NCBI GenBank assembly: GCA_035633755.1
Contig: DASQEH010000173.1
Coordinates: 1-64,000 of the forward strand
Direction: 5' to 3'
DNA from: DASQEH01 sp035633755
GTDB lineage: Bacteria; Actinomycetota; Actinomycetes; Propionibacteriales; Nocardioidaceae
DNA length: 64,000 nt
Part shown: in pieces, positions 36,639 to 45,318 of the stretch
How the letters are laid out: every line of letters begins with the position of its first letter
How positions within the stretch are numbered: position 1 is the first letter of the stretch
The notes under the pieces: generated by a model
Database searches by the model: none
Seen by the model: only the letters and a program-made list of their open reading frames with translations
Told to the model about the DNA's origin: nothing
Made by a program: the position numbers and the translations under genes

Positions 36639-37796
36639 TCAGAAGTACTCCAGCAGGTAGGCGGGACGGCCCGTGAAGGCGGTGCCGAGAAGCGCGCGGC
36701 CGGTATCGTCGCCCCCCGACGCCAGCCCCGCGGCGAACAGCGTCTGCACCGCCGTGCCCGCGTACAGGGCCGCGAATCCGTTAGGCCCCAGCCGAACAGC
36801 GTTCGACTCGTCCTCCCCCACCACGAACTCGCCACGCCCGCCTGCCACCCGCAGGCGACCGGCCAGGCAGTTGGCGTCGACGCGGGGATCCTCGACAACC
36901 AGTGGCACCTCGAGCTCGAGGCCGCTGGCGAACCCGCGACCGGCAACGGCGGCACGCACATCAAGGCATCTGAGCATCCATCGATTGTGCTGAACGTCGC
37001 GCGCCGCGGTCTCACTGGCGAAGAGGTGCACCGGGTCGTCGGGTGAGAGGTAGGCGTGCACGTTCTTGGCGACCGAGGAGCCGGACCCGACCACCGACCA
37101 CAGCGCTCGCGCCGTCGGCAGGTCATGGGCCACCAGCTGATAGACGACCAGATCCGGATGCTCCCATCCGTAGACGACGAAGCCCGCCGGTGCGAGGTAG
37201 CAGAAGAGTGAGTCGTCGCCGAGGTCCTCGCGCATCTCATCTTCGCTGGGCTCGCGAGCTCCTGAGGCGCTCGCAGCTGCGTACTCCGTGCGCATCACAT
37301 CGAGCATGCGACCGGCGTCATCGGGAGTCGCCTCCCGCACCACCACCGTGCCGCCCCGCAGATCTCTCAGCAAGCGGCTGTCGATGGTCACGCGGTGCTG
37401 GATGCCGGCGAGCTCCCAGCCCTGCTGCCGATAGACCGGGACCGTCGCCGGATACAGAACTGACAGGGGATAGCCGAGCGCTCGACCGCGCTCGATGACT
37501 CCTTGCATCAGCAGCGAGCCGACCCCTCGCCCCCGGTACTCCGGCGCGACGACGACCCCGGCAACCCCCGCCATCGGCACCGCCCGTCCACCCCACCACT
37601 GCCGGAAGGGCTGGATGACTGCGCGGCCCACCAGGAGTGTCTGCTGGTACACCGCGACCGTGCGGCCTTCGTCGACCGCAGCCCGTGCGTCAGCCGTCCA
37701 CCCCTCACGGGCCGCTGCCGGGAGTGCACCGAAGGCACGCGTGCGGATGCCGAACGAGCGGTCGATGTCTGCGGGATCGAGGGGACGGATCTCCAT
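36639..37796 (-). CDS. GNAT acetyltransferase, Eis-like
   Basis: The protein has 385 residues. It has a GNAT domain with the acetyl-CoA motif VVVAPEYRGRGVGSLLM (about 85-101), a second GNAT-like fold and a C-terminal SCP2-like domain, as in mycobacterial Eis. The last residue is Phe (LLEYF); in Eis the C-terminal carboxylate of Phe is the catalytic base, so the chemistry is probably kept. Eis enzymes acetylate aminoglycosides or protein lysines; the natural substrate here is unknown. Confidence 0.85.
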   Translation of the reverse strand: MEIRPLDPADIDRSFGIRTRAFGALPAAAREGWTADARAAVDEGRTVAVYQQTLLVGRAVIQPFRQWWGGRAVPMAGVAGVVVAPEYRGRGVGSLLMQGVIERGRALGYPLSVLYPATVPVYRQQGWELAGIQHRVTIDSRLLRDLRGGTVVVREATPDDAGRMLDVMRTEYAAASASGAREPSEDEMREDLGDDSLFCYLAPAGFVVYGWEHPDLVVYQLVAHDLPTARALWSVVGSGSSVAKNVHAYLSPDDPVHLFASETAARDVQHNRWMLRCLDVRAAVAGRGFASGLELEVPLVVEDPRVDANCLAGRLRVAGGRGEFVVGEDESNAVRLGPNGFAALYAGTAVQTLFAAGLASGGDDTGRALLGTAFTGRPAYLLEYF

Positions 37797-37858
37797 GGTC
37801 CAGACCCTACTGACGCGATGAGGCGGGACCCATCGGATTACGCTTTGGACACGCTACG

Positions 37859-37887
37859 TTGACAAATGATCGCTTTGAGTGATAGGC
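37859..37887 (+). promoter_or_regulatory. Possible promoter before the small ORF
   Basis: A perfect TTGACA (-35) at 37859-37864 is followed after 16-18 bp by weak -10 candidates (GATAGG/TAGGCG). It is 54-82 bp before the small ORF start at 37941. Confidence 0.35.
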
Positions 37888-37940
37888 GGACCTAGGCTGG
37901 AGGCGGCAGGACAGTGGTTCACCCCCGAAGGAGGCCTTGG

Positions 37941-38078
37941 ATGGCCACACTCGACGAATGCTGGCCCGCGGTGGTGGTGCGCGGAATCATCGTTCACTGG
38001 CACCGACCGTCGGCCGACTGCAACAACGGCTGCCATGTCGTGGCTAACGTCAAAGAAATCAGGCGCGCCCTGCGCTGA
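37941..38078 (+). CDS. Possible small protein with His/Cys cluster
   Basis: This 45-residue ORF is not a known family to me. GAAGGAGG (37927-37934), close to an ideal ribosome binding site, lies 6 bp before the ATG, and a TTGACA element lies further upstream. The product starts MATLDECWPAVVVRG and contains HWH and CNNGCH segments (His19, His21, Cys27, Cys31, His32), which could bind a metal. It lies between the divergent Eis-like and SDR genes. It may be a real small protein or a translated leader; coding is supported only by the start signals. Confidence 0.4.
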   Translation: MATLDECWPAVVVRGIIVHWHRPSADCNNGCHVVANVKEIRRALR

Positions 38079-38133
38079 TCCGATTGGATCAGATCGGACC
38101 GGATCGATCGAACCCTTGATCTGAACCTCGATC
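38077..38133. repeat. Cluster of seven GATC sites
   Basis: GATC occurs at 38077, 38087, 38092, 38102, 38106, 38118 and 38130, seven times in 57 bp, directly after the small ORF and upstream of the SDR gene. An inverted repeat GAACC-N7-GGTTC (38123-38139) overlaps its end. Confidence 0.8.
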
Positions 38134-38177
38134 TGGTTCGCTCGCCGAGGCGACCGCGGCGTGGGGCTGGTATGCAA

Positions 38178-38192
38178 GGGGGATAATCCCCC
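38178..38192. promoter_or_regulatory. Palindrome before the SDR ribosome binding site
   Basis: GGGGGAT-A-ATCCCCC is a perfect 15-bp inverted repeat 16 bp before the SDR ATG and just upstream of its GGAGG. It may be an operator or, in mRNA, a hairpin near the ribosome binding site. Confidence 0.55.
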
Positions 38193-38208
38193 GCCCCTCG
38201 GAGGTCTC

Positions 38209-39006
38209 ATGTCTCGGCGCGTCGTTGTCACAGGAGGCGGCACCGGCCTCGGCAGGGCCATTGCCGCGCGCTTCGCCCGGGACGGTGATCGTGTCGTCAT
38301 CATCGGACGGCGACCGGACGTCCTGGCGGACGCGGCCCTTTCGATGAGCCGACAAGGCTCGGGTCATTGCGACGCCTCGACCGCCAGCACCGGAGACAGC
38401 CACAGCCATACCGCGATACCCGCAGTCACCTGGCATGCCGCCGACCTCAGCGATCCCGCGAGCGTGGAGAAGGTAGCTGCTGATCTCTCCACCGGTGGTT
38501 CAGTAGACGTACTGGTCAACAACGCGGGAGGAATCACGACCGCCGCAGGTGACACCCTCGCTGACCTGGCAGCGCAGTACGAGGCTGAGTACCGCGCGAA
38601 CGTCTTGACGACCGTCCTGCTCACCGAGGCGCTGCTCCCCTCCATCACCCGACCCGGTGGCCGGATCGTGGCGATGAGCTCTGTCGCCGGAGTCCGTGGC
38701 CCCGGCCCGTACGGCGCCGCGAAGTCCGCACTCCATGCCTGGATGTTCGGTATGGCTACAGCGCTTGGCCCCGAAGGGATCACGGTGAATGCCGTTGCGC
38801 CGGGGTTCATCCCCGACACGGACTTCTGGCAAGGGCGCCTCAGTGCGGACATTGTGGAGCCGCGGGTCGCGTCCACCCTGGTCAAGCGGCCCGGAACTCC
38901 CGCCGAGGTCGCTGAGGCCGTGGCGTACCTAGCCTCGTCGCACGCGGGCTTCACCACTGGCCAGATCCTGCAGGTCAACGGCGGCGCGGTGCTGGGACGA
39001 GGTTGA
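38209..39006 (+). CDS. Short-chain dehydrogenase/reductase
   Basis: The protein has 265 residues with a classical SDR fold: cofactor motif TGGGTGLG near the N terminus, NNAGG, catalytic Ser in MSSVAG, and the YGAAK Tyr/Lys pair, followed by VNAVAPGFIPDT. RRP after the second strand suggests NADP(H) preference. A segment of about 25 residues (near 50-75) looks like an insertion. GGAGG is well placed before the ATG at 38209; the longer open frame upstream is not needed. The substrate is unknown. Confidence 0.88.
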   Translation: MSRRVVVTGGGTGLGRAIAARFARDGDRVVIIGRRPDVLADAALSMSRQGSGHCDASTASTGDSHSHTAIPAVTWHAADLSDPASVEKVAADLSTGGSVDVLVNNAGGITTAAGDTLADLAAQYEAEYRANVLTTVLLTEALLPSITRPGGRIVAMSSVAGVRGPGPYGAAKSALHAWMFGMATALGPEGITVNAVAPGFIPDTDFWQGRLSADIVEPRVASTLVKRPGTPAEVAEAVAYLASSHAGFTTGQILQVNGGAVLGRG

Positions 39007-40476
39007 CCTCGCGAACTGCTGGTGCGCACCCGTCGCCGTGACGAGTCGTCGATGTAGGACCCAGCTGCCGGCGGCCGCGACACTGGCAACCGCAACAGTG
39101 AGACCAGCCTGCAGCCTGCCGGCGGCAAAGACAGTGTCGGTGGCCGTCGGAACATCACCAATGAGCGCCCAGCTCAAGGGGACGGCGACTATCTGGCCGA
39201 CCACGAAGGCGGAGATCGCCGTGAGTACCAGCATGAGCATCGCCGATGGGTGCGACCCAACGAGCCTGAATGCGGCGACCATCACAGCGCCTGCGGCTGC
39301 CGAGAGCGGAGCCACAGCCGCGAACATCGCCCACTGCTCGTCGGCCATCACCCAGACCCCCATAGCCGACAGCGTCATGATCGTGACACCGGACGCGACG
39401 ACGAGCGAAGCCCCGCGCGTCCCCGCAACCAGTGCACCGAGCGCCGCCACGACGGCGAGTAGCGCCACCACCGGCCAGCTCAGCCGGACCCCCTCGGAGT
39501 CGACGAAGAGCACCGCGAACGTGGCGGTAGCCGGCACCATTGCTGCCACCACGGTGACGCCGACATGAGCCAGCCGTAGCGCGCTTGTTGGCAGTACGAC
39601 GACGAGGAGCACCCATCCGGTGGCAATGATCACTGTCGCCACGACGATGGCCGGGCGTAGCCAGATACGCGGCAGCTGAGGGTCGAACCCGAGCACCATC
39701 ATCACCAGTGACGCCATCGCCGCCACTGCCAGCAGCACGGTCCACGCGTACTGCAGCGCCTGCGGCGGTGCAGCTCGCTTGTGCACCGGCTCGAACAGCA
39801 TGGTGAGCACGCTCCAGGCGACGATGACGAGTGCTGCCGCGGCGATGACCTCGACAGGCACGGGCACCACCAGGTCGGCAAGCGCCTCGCCACGCAGCCC
39901 GCCGCTGGAGAGCCCACTGCTGGGACGGGTTGGCAGCGCCCTGACGAGGGGAGCCCAGGCTGCAACCACAGGAACCGTCCAGGCTACGAAGACAGCGAAG
40001 GCCCATGTCGGCGGCAACGTGGCTGTCATCCCCACCCCACCCGCCAGCAGGCCACCCACCGCTAAGCCGCAGGCCGCCAGCGCGAGCACCAGCTCACCTT
40101 GTCCATTGACGCCGCTGCCGAGCAGTAGACCGACGACCGCAGCGGCGGCTCCCAACGCGAGCGCCGGCCCCGACCCGACGCGCTCGAGTGTGATCACCGT
40201 GGCTGCGGCGGCAGCCACGGCCAGCATGGCACTGACCGCTACCCAGCCCACCCAACGCCCGTCCAGCAATGACAGCGCGGTGACGGACCGCAAGACACTA
40301 GCGGTGCTCAGGACGCAGCAGAGGCCGAGGCTGGTGGCCAGCAGGCACACCAGAGGTGCCAGCCAGCGGCGCATCCGCTCCACGGGGTGGTCATCAGTAG
40401 GCACCACCGCCGGCACCCGGGACACTGACTCTGACTCGGTCGGGCCGGTCAGGTCGGCCGGCCCGGCCGACGTCAT
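38929..40476 (-). CDS. Polytopic membrane protein of unknown function (about 14 TM)
   Basis: The protein has 515 residues, almost entirely hydrophobic, with about 14 predicted helices (first near 40-62, last near 460-480). I recognise no family; the helix count would fit a 14-TM transporter, but no MFS motif is visible. The ATG lies 4 bp after the RNase J stop, so it is probably translated with rnj. Its last 26 codons run antisense into the SDR gene (78 bp). Confidence 0.72.
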   Translation of the reverse strand: MTSAGPADLTGPTESESVSRVPAVVPTDDHPVERMRRWLAPLVCLLATSLGLCCVLSTASVLRSVTALSLLDGRWVGWVAVSAMLAVAAAAATVITLERVGSGPALALGAAAAVVGLLLGSGVNGQGELVLALAACGLAVGGLLAGGVGMTATLPPTWAFAVFVAWTVPVVAAWAPLVRALPTRPSSGLSSGGLRGEALADLVVPVPVEVIAAAALVIVAWSVLTMLFEPVHKRAAPPQALQYAWTVLLAVAAMASLVMMVLGFDPQLPRIWLRPAIVVATVIIATGWVLLVVVLPTSALRLAHVGVTVVAAMVPATATFAVLFVDSEGVRLSWPVVALLAVVAALGALVAGTRGASLVVASGVTIMTLSAMGVWVMADEQWAMFAAVAPLSAAAGAVMVAAFRLVGSHPSAMLMLVLTAISAFVVGQIVAVPLSWALIGDVPTATDTVFAAGRLQAGLTVAVASVAAAGSWVLHRRLVTATGAHQQFARSTSSQHRAAVDLQDLASGEARVRRG

Positions 40477-40480
40477 CTGG

Positions 40481-42172
40481 TCAGGCCTCGAGAACGACAG
40501 GGATGATCATCGGTCGCCGACGGTGCGTCGAGTTGACCCAGCGCCCCGTGGTTCGCCGGATCACCTGCTGCAGCTGATAGGTGTCGTCGTTGCCGTCCTT
40601 GATGGAGGCCTCCAGAGCGTCCACGATCAACGGCCGGACCTGCTGGAAGACGGTGTCGTCCTCGATGAACCCACGGGCATGGATCTCCGGTCCCGCGACG
40701 ATCTTGCCGGCTGCGGCGTCGATCACCACGAGAACGGAGATGAAGCCCTCCTCACCGAGGATGCGGCGGTCCTTGAGGTCGCTCTCGGTGATGTCGCCCA
40801 CGGACGCCCCGTCGACGAACACGTAGCCGCACTCCACCTTGCCGCTGACGGTCGCGACCCGATCGACAAGGTCGACCACGATGCCGTCCTCGGCGATCAC
40901 GATGTTCTCGCGCGCGATGCCGGTCTGCCCGGCCAGCGCGGCGTTGGCCACGAGGTGCCGCGCCTCCCCGTGCACGGGCATCACGTTGCGTGGGCGCACG
41001 ACGTTGTAGACATAGAGCAGCTCGCCGGCGCTTGCGTGCCCGGACACATGGACCATGGCGTTGGCCTTGTGGACGACGTTGGCACCCAGCCGGGTGAGCC
41101 CGTTGATCACCTTGTAGACCGAGTTCTCGTTGCCTGGTATGAGGCTGGAAGCCAGCACGACCGTGTCGCCCGGCTCGATACGGATGCGGTCGTGGTTGCG
41201 GTGGGCGATCCGAGCCAACGCCGACAGGGGCTCGCCCTGGGATCCCGTCGAGATGATGACGACCTCGTCGGCGGCGTACTTGTCGAGCTCGCGCATGTCG
41301 ACGAGCGTGTCGGGAGGCACCCGGAGATAGCCGAGGTCGCGCGCGACCGCCATGTTGCGCACCATCGAGCGCCCGACATAGGCCACCTTGCGCCCCTGCG
41401 TGACCGCGGCATCCATGACCTGCTGGACCCGGTGGACGTGCGACGCGAAGCACGCGACGATGATCCGCTGCCGACTGTGGTGGAACACCCGCTCGAGGAC
41501 GGGGGCGATGTCCTTCTCGGACGTCGTGAAGCCGGGAACCTCCGCGTTCGTGGAGTCCACCAGGAACAGGTCGACTCCTTCCTCGCCGAGGCGGGCCAGT
41601 GCCCGCAGGTCGGTGATCCGGCCGTCGAGCGGCAGCTGGTCCATCTTGAAGTCACCAGTGTGAAGCAGGAGGCCGGCCTCGGTGCGGACGGCGACCGCCA
41701 GTGCGTCGGGGATGGAGTGGTTGACGGCGATGAACTCGAGGTCGAACGGGCCGAACGCCACCCGGTCGCCCTCCTTCACCTGATGTTTGGGCGCACGGGT
41801 CTGTCGGTGCTCGCGAAGCTTGGCCTCCAGCAGCGCAAGCGTCAGCTTCGACCCGACGAGAGGGATGTCGGGGCGCTCGCGCAACAAATAGGGCACGGCC
41901 CCGATGTGGTCCTCGTGCCCGTGCGTCAACACGATGGCGTCGATGGTGTCGAGGCGATGCCGTATCGGTTCGAAGTCCGGAAGTATGAGGTCGACACCTG
42001 GCTGCGTCTCGTCGGGGAAGAGCACCCCGCAGTCGATGACGAGCAGCCTGCCCTGGTGCTCGAGGACGGCCATGTTGCGTCCGACTTCTCCAAGCCCGCC
42101 CAGCGGGGTGATCCGGAGGCCGTGGCGCGGTAGGTCCGGGGGCGAGCCGAGTTCAGGGTGGGCGTGGCTCAT
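40481..42172 (-). CDS. rnj: Ribonuclease J
   Basis: The protein has 563 residues. It has a metallo-beta-lactamase fold with HGHEDH (His84, His86, Asp88, His89), a beta-CASP domain and the family sequence SGHASAGELLYVYNVVRPRN in its C-terminal half. It acts as a 5'-to-3' exonuclease and endonuclease in rRNA maturation and mRNA decay. The ATG overlaps the dapA stop by 4 bp. The dapA-rnj pair is conserved in actinobacteria. Confidence 0.95.
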   Translation of the reverse strand: MSHAHPELGSPPDLPRHGLRITPLGGLGEVGRNMAVLEHQGRLLVIDCGVLFPDETQPGVDLILPDFEPIRHRLDTIDAIVLTHGHEDHIGAVPYLLRERPDIPLVGSKLTLALLEAKLREHRQTRAPKHQVKEGDRVAFGPFDLEFIAVNHSIPDALAVAVRTEAGLLLHTGDFKMDQLPLDGRITDLRALARLGEEGVDLFLVDSTNAEVPGFTTSEKDIAPVLERVFHHSRQRIIVACFASHVHRVQQVMDAAVTQGRKVAYVGRSMVRNMAVARDLGYLRVPPDTLVDMRELDKYAADEVVIISTGSQGEPLSALARIAHRNHDRIRIEPGDTVVLASSLIPGNENSVYKVINGLTRLGANVVHKANAMVHVSGHASAGELLYVYNVVRPRNVMPVHGEARHLVANAALAGQTGIARENIVIAEDGIVVDLVDRVATVSGKVECGYVFVDGASVGDITESDLKDRRILGEEGFISVLVVIDAAAGKIVAGPEIHARGFIEDDTVFQQVRPLIVDALEASIKDGNDDTYQLQQVIRRTTGRWVNSTHRRRPMIIPVVLEA

Positions 42173-43077
42173 TCAGTGTCCTCCAGAAGATCGGCGGCGA
42201 CGAGCTCGCTGCGAAGGGCCGCCACCTGCTCGTCCGTCGCCGGCAGATGGGGTGCTCGCACCCGGCGATTGGGTAGTCGCCCCAGTAACTCGAGGGCCGC
42301 CTTGACCATGACCACGCCTGGGGCTCGGCTCATGATGACGTCGGTGAGCGGCAGCACGGAACGGTCGATCTCGCGCGCGCGCTGCAGGTCACCCTTGTCG
42401 AGCGCGGCCACCATGTCGGCGAAGCGCGAGGCTGCGACGTGGCCGACGACCGAGACCACTCCGGTGGCACCGATGGCCAACCACGGCAGATTCAAGGTGT
42501 CGTCGCCGCTGTAGACGGCGAGGTCAGTGCTGCGAAGGAGCCAACTGCCCGCGTACAGGTCACCGCTGGCCTCCTTGACGGCGAGGATCCGCTCGTGTTC
42601 GGCTGCCCGCGCGAGCGTGTCGGCGCTCAGCTTCACGCCAGTGCGTCCGGGGATGTCGTAGAGCATCACACCTAGCTCCGTGGCGTCGGCCACGGCACGC
42701 ACGTGCGCAAGGATTCCGTCCTGGGTCGGCTTGCTGTAGTACGGCGTCACCACCAGCAGACCGTCGGCACCGGCAGCGGCGGCGTTGCGGGCGAGCTTGA
42801 GAGAGTGCTCGGTGTCGTTGGTGCCCGCGCCAGCCAGGACGGTGGCGCGGTCGCCTACGGCATCGACGACCGCCGACAGCACGTCGCGCTGCTCGTCGGG
42901 ATCAACCGTGGGCGACTCCCCCGTGGTTCCGGAGATCACCAGCCCGTCGTTGCCGCTCTCGACGAGATGGGTGGCCAGGGCGGCCGCCGTCTCGACGTCC
43001 ACACGGCCGTCATCGTGGAAGGGCGTCACCATCGCGGTCAGCACTCGGCCGAACGGGCTCGTCGTCGCCGTTGTCAT
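42169..43077 (-). CDS. dapA: 4-hydroxy-tetrahydrodipicolinate synthase
   Basis: The protein has 302 residues and is a class I aldolase TIM barrel. It condenses pyruvate and aspartate semialdehyde, the first step of the diaminopimelate branch. TTGES (51-55), Tyr140 and Schiff-base Lys168 (ILAVKEASGD) are present. A 320-bp upstream region holds a candidate promoter and a strong hairpin. It is coupled to rnj by an ATGA overlap. Confidence 0.95.
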   Translation of the reverse strand: MTTATTSPFGRVLTAMVTPFHDDGRVDVETAAALATHLVESGNDGLVISGTTGESPTVDPDEQRDVLSAVVDAVGDRATVLAGAGTNDTEHSLKLARNAAAAGADGLLVVTPYYSKPTQDGILAHVRAVADATELGVMLYDIPGRTGVKLSADTLARAAEHERILAVKEASGDLYAGSWLLRSTDLAVYSGDDTLNLPWLAIGATGVVSVVGHVAASRFADMVAALDKGDLQRAREIDRSVLPLTDVIMSRAPGVVMVKAALELLGRLPNRRVRAPHLPATDEQVAALRSELVAADLLEDTE

Positions 43078-43179
43078 GCTGCGAGGCTACTCGTGACGCA
43101 CGTGCGCTGGCTGTAAGCGACACCACGAGCGGGCAACCCCCGCAGCAGGAGCGCGCCAAAACGCCTCGGAACATGAAGC

Positions 43180-43223
43180 GGCACCGTTACTGTCCGCTCG
43201 GGGGTCCGGGCAGTAACGGCGCC
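43180..43223 (-). promoter_or_regulatory. Strong stem-loop in the dapA leader region
   Basis: CCGTTACTG (43184-43192) pairs perfectly with CAGTAACGG (43211-43219) around an 18-nt loop, and GGC/GCC outside add three more pairs after one mismatch. It lies immediately downstream (minus strand) of the candidate -10 at 43231-43236, so it would start the dapA leader transcript. It could instead be a terminator for thyX or an operator. Confidence 0.6.
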
Positions 43224-43230
43224 GAGTGGA

Positions 43231-43260
43231 ACTATACCTCTCCTTCGCCCAAAACGTTAA
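43231..43260 (-). promoter_or_regulatory. Candidate dapA promoter
   Basis: On the minus strand TTAACG (-35) is separated by 18 bp from TATAGT (-10). The predicted start is about 147 nt before the dapA ATG. Confidence 0.4.
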
Positions 43261-43397
43261 ACCCCCGAACTCATGCATTTCGGCGTGTCCCTGCGACGCT
43301 CCTCTGGGCGTGCCTGCATGTCCATCAGAATCGCTGGACTGGGCACGCTGAAACGCGGTCGTGGACCGGCTCGGGGGCCGCGTCTGCTGTGCAGACC

Positions 43398-44144
43398 TCA
43401 AGGAGACACCCGGCCGTTCTTGTTGAAGGCCGCGTGCGTCAGTGGCATCAGCTCCGCCCACCGGGCCTCCATGATCTCGGCCACCATCTCGATCTCACGC
43501 TGCGGAAAGGACTTGAAATGTGATTCGTCGCGCTTGGTCCGAAGCGACAGGAAGTTCATCAGCGAGCGTGCGTTCATCGTGACGTACATGCTCGAGTAGA
43601 TCGTCACCGGGAGCACGATGCGGGCGACCTCACGAGCCACGCCGGCAGCGAGCATCCGTTGGTACGACGCATATGCCTCTCGGCAGACAGCCTGTGTCTC
43701 GCGGGTGACGAGATCGAACTGCTCGGCTGTCCCCGCGACGAAGTCGTAGGCGCCGGGCTTGCCCTGCTGGACGAGCTTGCGATCCGGCCCGGGCACGTAG
43801 AAGACCGGACGCAGCTCGCGATAGCGGCCGCTCTCCTCGTTGTACGACGCGATCCGGTGTCGCATGAACTCGCGGAACACGAAGATCGGGGCCGACACGT
43901 AGAACGTCATCGAGTTGTGCTCGAAGGGCGACCCGTGGCGGTCACGCATGAGGTAGTTGATGAGTCCCGACGACGTACTGGCGTCGGCACCCACGTCGTC
44001 GAGGGACTGCTCGCCCTTGGTGGAGACACGGGCGGCGAACAAGACGTCGGAGTCGTCAGCCGACGACCGGACGAGCTCGACGTCGACGTCGCTGCGAAAC
44101 GTCACAGCCGTGGGCGGGGCATGCACCTCAGACATGCGCGCCAT
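43398..44144 (-). CDS. thyX: Flavin-dependent thymidylate synthase
   Basis: The protein has 248 residues. The ThyX signature RHRX2SX(N)EXSXRY appears as RHRIASYNEESGRY (95-108). It makes dTMP from dUMP using FAD, NADPH and methylene-THF. A second ATG at 44135 (MSEVHAP) is an equally possible start. The thyX-dapA order is common in actinobacteria. Confidence 0.95.
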   Translation of the reverse strand: MARMSEVHAPPTAVTFRSDVDVELVRSSADDSDVLFAARVSTKGEQSLDDVGADASTSSGLINYLMRDRHGSPFEHNSMTFYVSAPIFVFREFMRHRIASYNEESGRYRELRPVFYVPGPDRKLVQQGKPGAYDFVAGTAEQFDLVTRETQAVCREAYASYQRMLAAGVAREVARIVLPVTIYSSMYVTMNARSLMNFLSLRTKRDESHFKSFPQREIEMVAEIMEARWAELMPLTHAAFNKNGRVSP

Positions 44145-44204
44145 TGTGGCACCCGGCTCCGACAGGAGTACGCACGATGTCCGGCGCGGTGGACTGCGGC
44201 TGAC

Positions 44205-45317
44205 TCAGGCGTCGAAGTCCACTGACAGCACCTCGGAGGTCGGGTGGCTCTGGCACGTCAGTACGTAACCGGCCGCGATCTCCTCGGGCTCGAGCGCGTA
44301 GTTCGTGTCCATCAGCACCTCACCGGTGACGAGCTTCGCCCGGCAGGTCCCGCACACACCCCCTCGACATGCGAACGGCACATCGGCCCGCACCCGCAGC
44401 GCCGCCTCCAGGACGGAGACATCGTCGCTCTGGAGCCGAAACGTCGAGCGGCGGCCGTCCAGGTTGATTGTCACGGCCGCGCCCTCGCCGGTGTCCGGCG
44501 CGACCACTCGCTGCTCGGCCGGTTTGGGGTCGACATGGAACAGCTCCGTATGCACGTGGTTGCCCTCGACGCCCTGCTCGAGCAGGGCCTTGCGAAGGTC
44601 CAGCACCATCTCGTAGGGGCCGCAGAGGAACCATTCGTCGACCGTCTCGACCGGCACGAGTGTCTCGGTGATCTTGGTCAGCCGGGCGGCGTCGAGGCGG
44701 CCGGACAAGAGCTCGGCATCCTGTTCCTCGCGGCTCAGGACGTGGATGAGGTGGAGGCGGCCCGGGTACCGGTCCTTGAGGTCCTCGAGCTCTTCGAGGA
44801 ACATGATGCTGCGGCTGGTCCGGTTGGCGAAGACCAGTGTGACGCGGCTCTCCGGCTCCTGTTGCAGGGTCGTCGCGATGATGGAGTAGATCGGCGTGAT
44901 GCCGCTTCCTGCCGCGATGGCGCAGTAGTGCTTGCGGTTGGCCGGATCCAGCGGCGTGTAGAACCGGCCTGTGGGAGTCATCACGTCGAGTACGTCGCCG
45001 ACCGCCAACCGGCCGGCGGCGAAGCCGGAGAAGTGACCACCGGGAAGAACCTTGACCCCGATACGCAGCCTGCCCGACTTGGCGGGCGAACAGATGGAGT
45101 AGCTGCGCCGGACGTCGTCCCCGGCGAGCGACGTGAGGATCGTTACGTGCTGGCCCTGGATGAAGTCGTAGTCCGGGGTCAGCTCGGGAGGTACGTCGAA
45201 CTCGATGCAGACCGCATCGTCGGTCAAGGCAGTGACAGCGCAGACCCGGAGCGCGTGGAACACGCCGCGACGAGGAACCCTGACTTTCGGCCGACCGGCT
45301 GGTTGCGACGAGGCCAC
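44205..45317 (-). CDS. paaE: Phenylacetyl-CoA epoxidase reductase subunit PaaE
   Basis: About 370 residues from the GTG at 45317, one base after the paaD stop. A ferredoxin-reductase FAD domain (RRSYSICSP) and an NAD domain (AAGSGITPIYSI, CGPYEM) are followed by a C-terminal plant-type 2Fe-2S ferredoxin (CRGGVCGTC ... LTCQSHP). It passes electrons from NADPH to the PaaAC oxygenase. The frame continues upstream but there overlaps paaD. It is the last gene of the paa operon. Confidence 0.94.
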   Translation of the reverse strand: MASSQPAGRPKVRVPRRGVFHALRVCAVTALTDDAVCIEFDVPPELTPDYDFIQGQHVTILTSLAGDDVRRSYSICSPAKSGRLRIGVKVLPGGHFSGFAAGRLAVGDVLDVMTPTGRFYTPLDPANRKHYCAIAAGSGITPIYSIIATTLQQEPESRVTLVFANRTSRSIMFLEELEDLKDRYPGRLHLIHVLSREEQDAELLSGRLDAARLTKITETLVPVETVDEWFLCGPYEMVLDLRKALLEQGVEGNHVHTELFHVDPKPAEQRVVAPDTGEGAAVTINLDGRRSTFRLQSDDVSVLEAALRVRADVPFACRGGVCGTCRAKLVTGEVLMDTNYALEPEEIAAGYVLTCQSHPTSEVLSVDFDA

Positions 45318-45318
45318 C

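Noticed and set aside
36530..37240. In-frame extension upstream of the ftsK ATG
   Set aside because: It lies antisense of the Eis-like gene and has no FtsK similarity. ATG 36529 gives the normal Ser/Arg-rich FtsK N terminus.
39779..42133. A 784-codon open frame antisense to RNase J and the membrane-protein gene
   Set aside because: The composition is that of an antisense shadow, while RNase J motifs are intact on the other strand.
43398..44144. ThyX considered for coupling to the paa operon
   Set aside because: A 60-bp gap and unrelated function; the gene belongs to the conserved thyX-dapA group.
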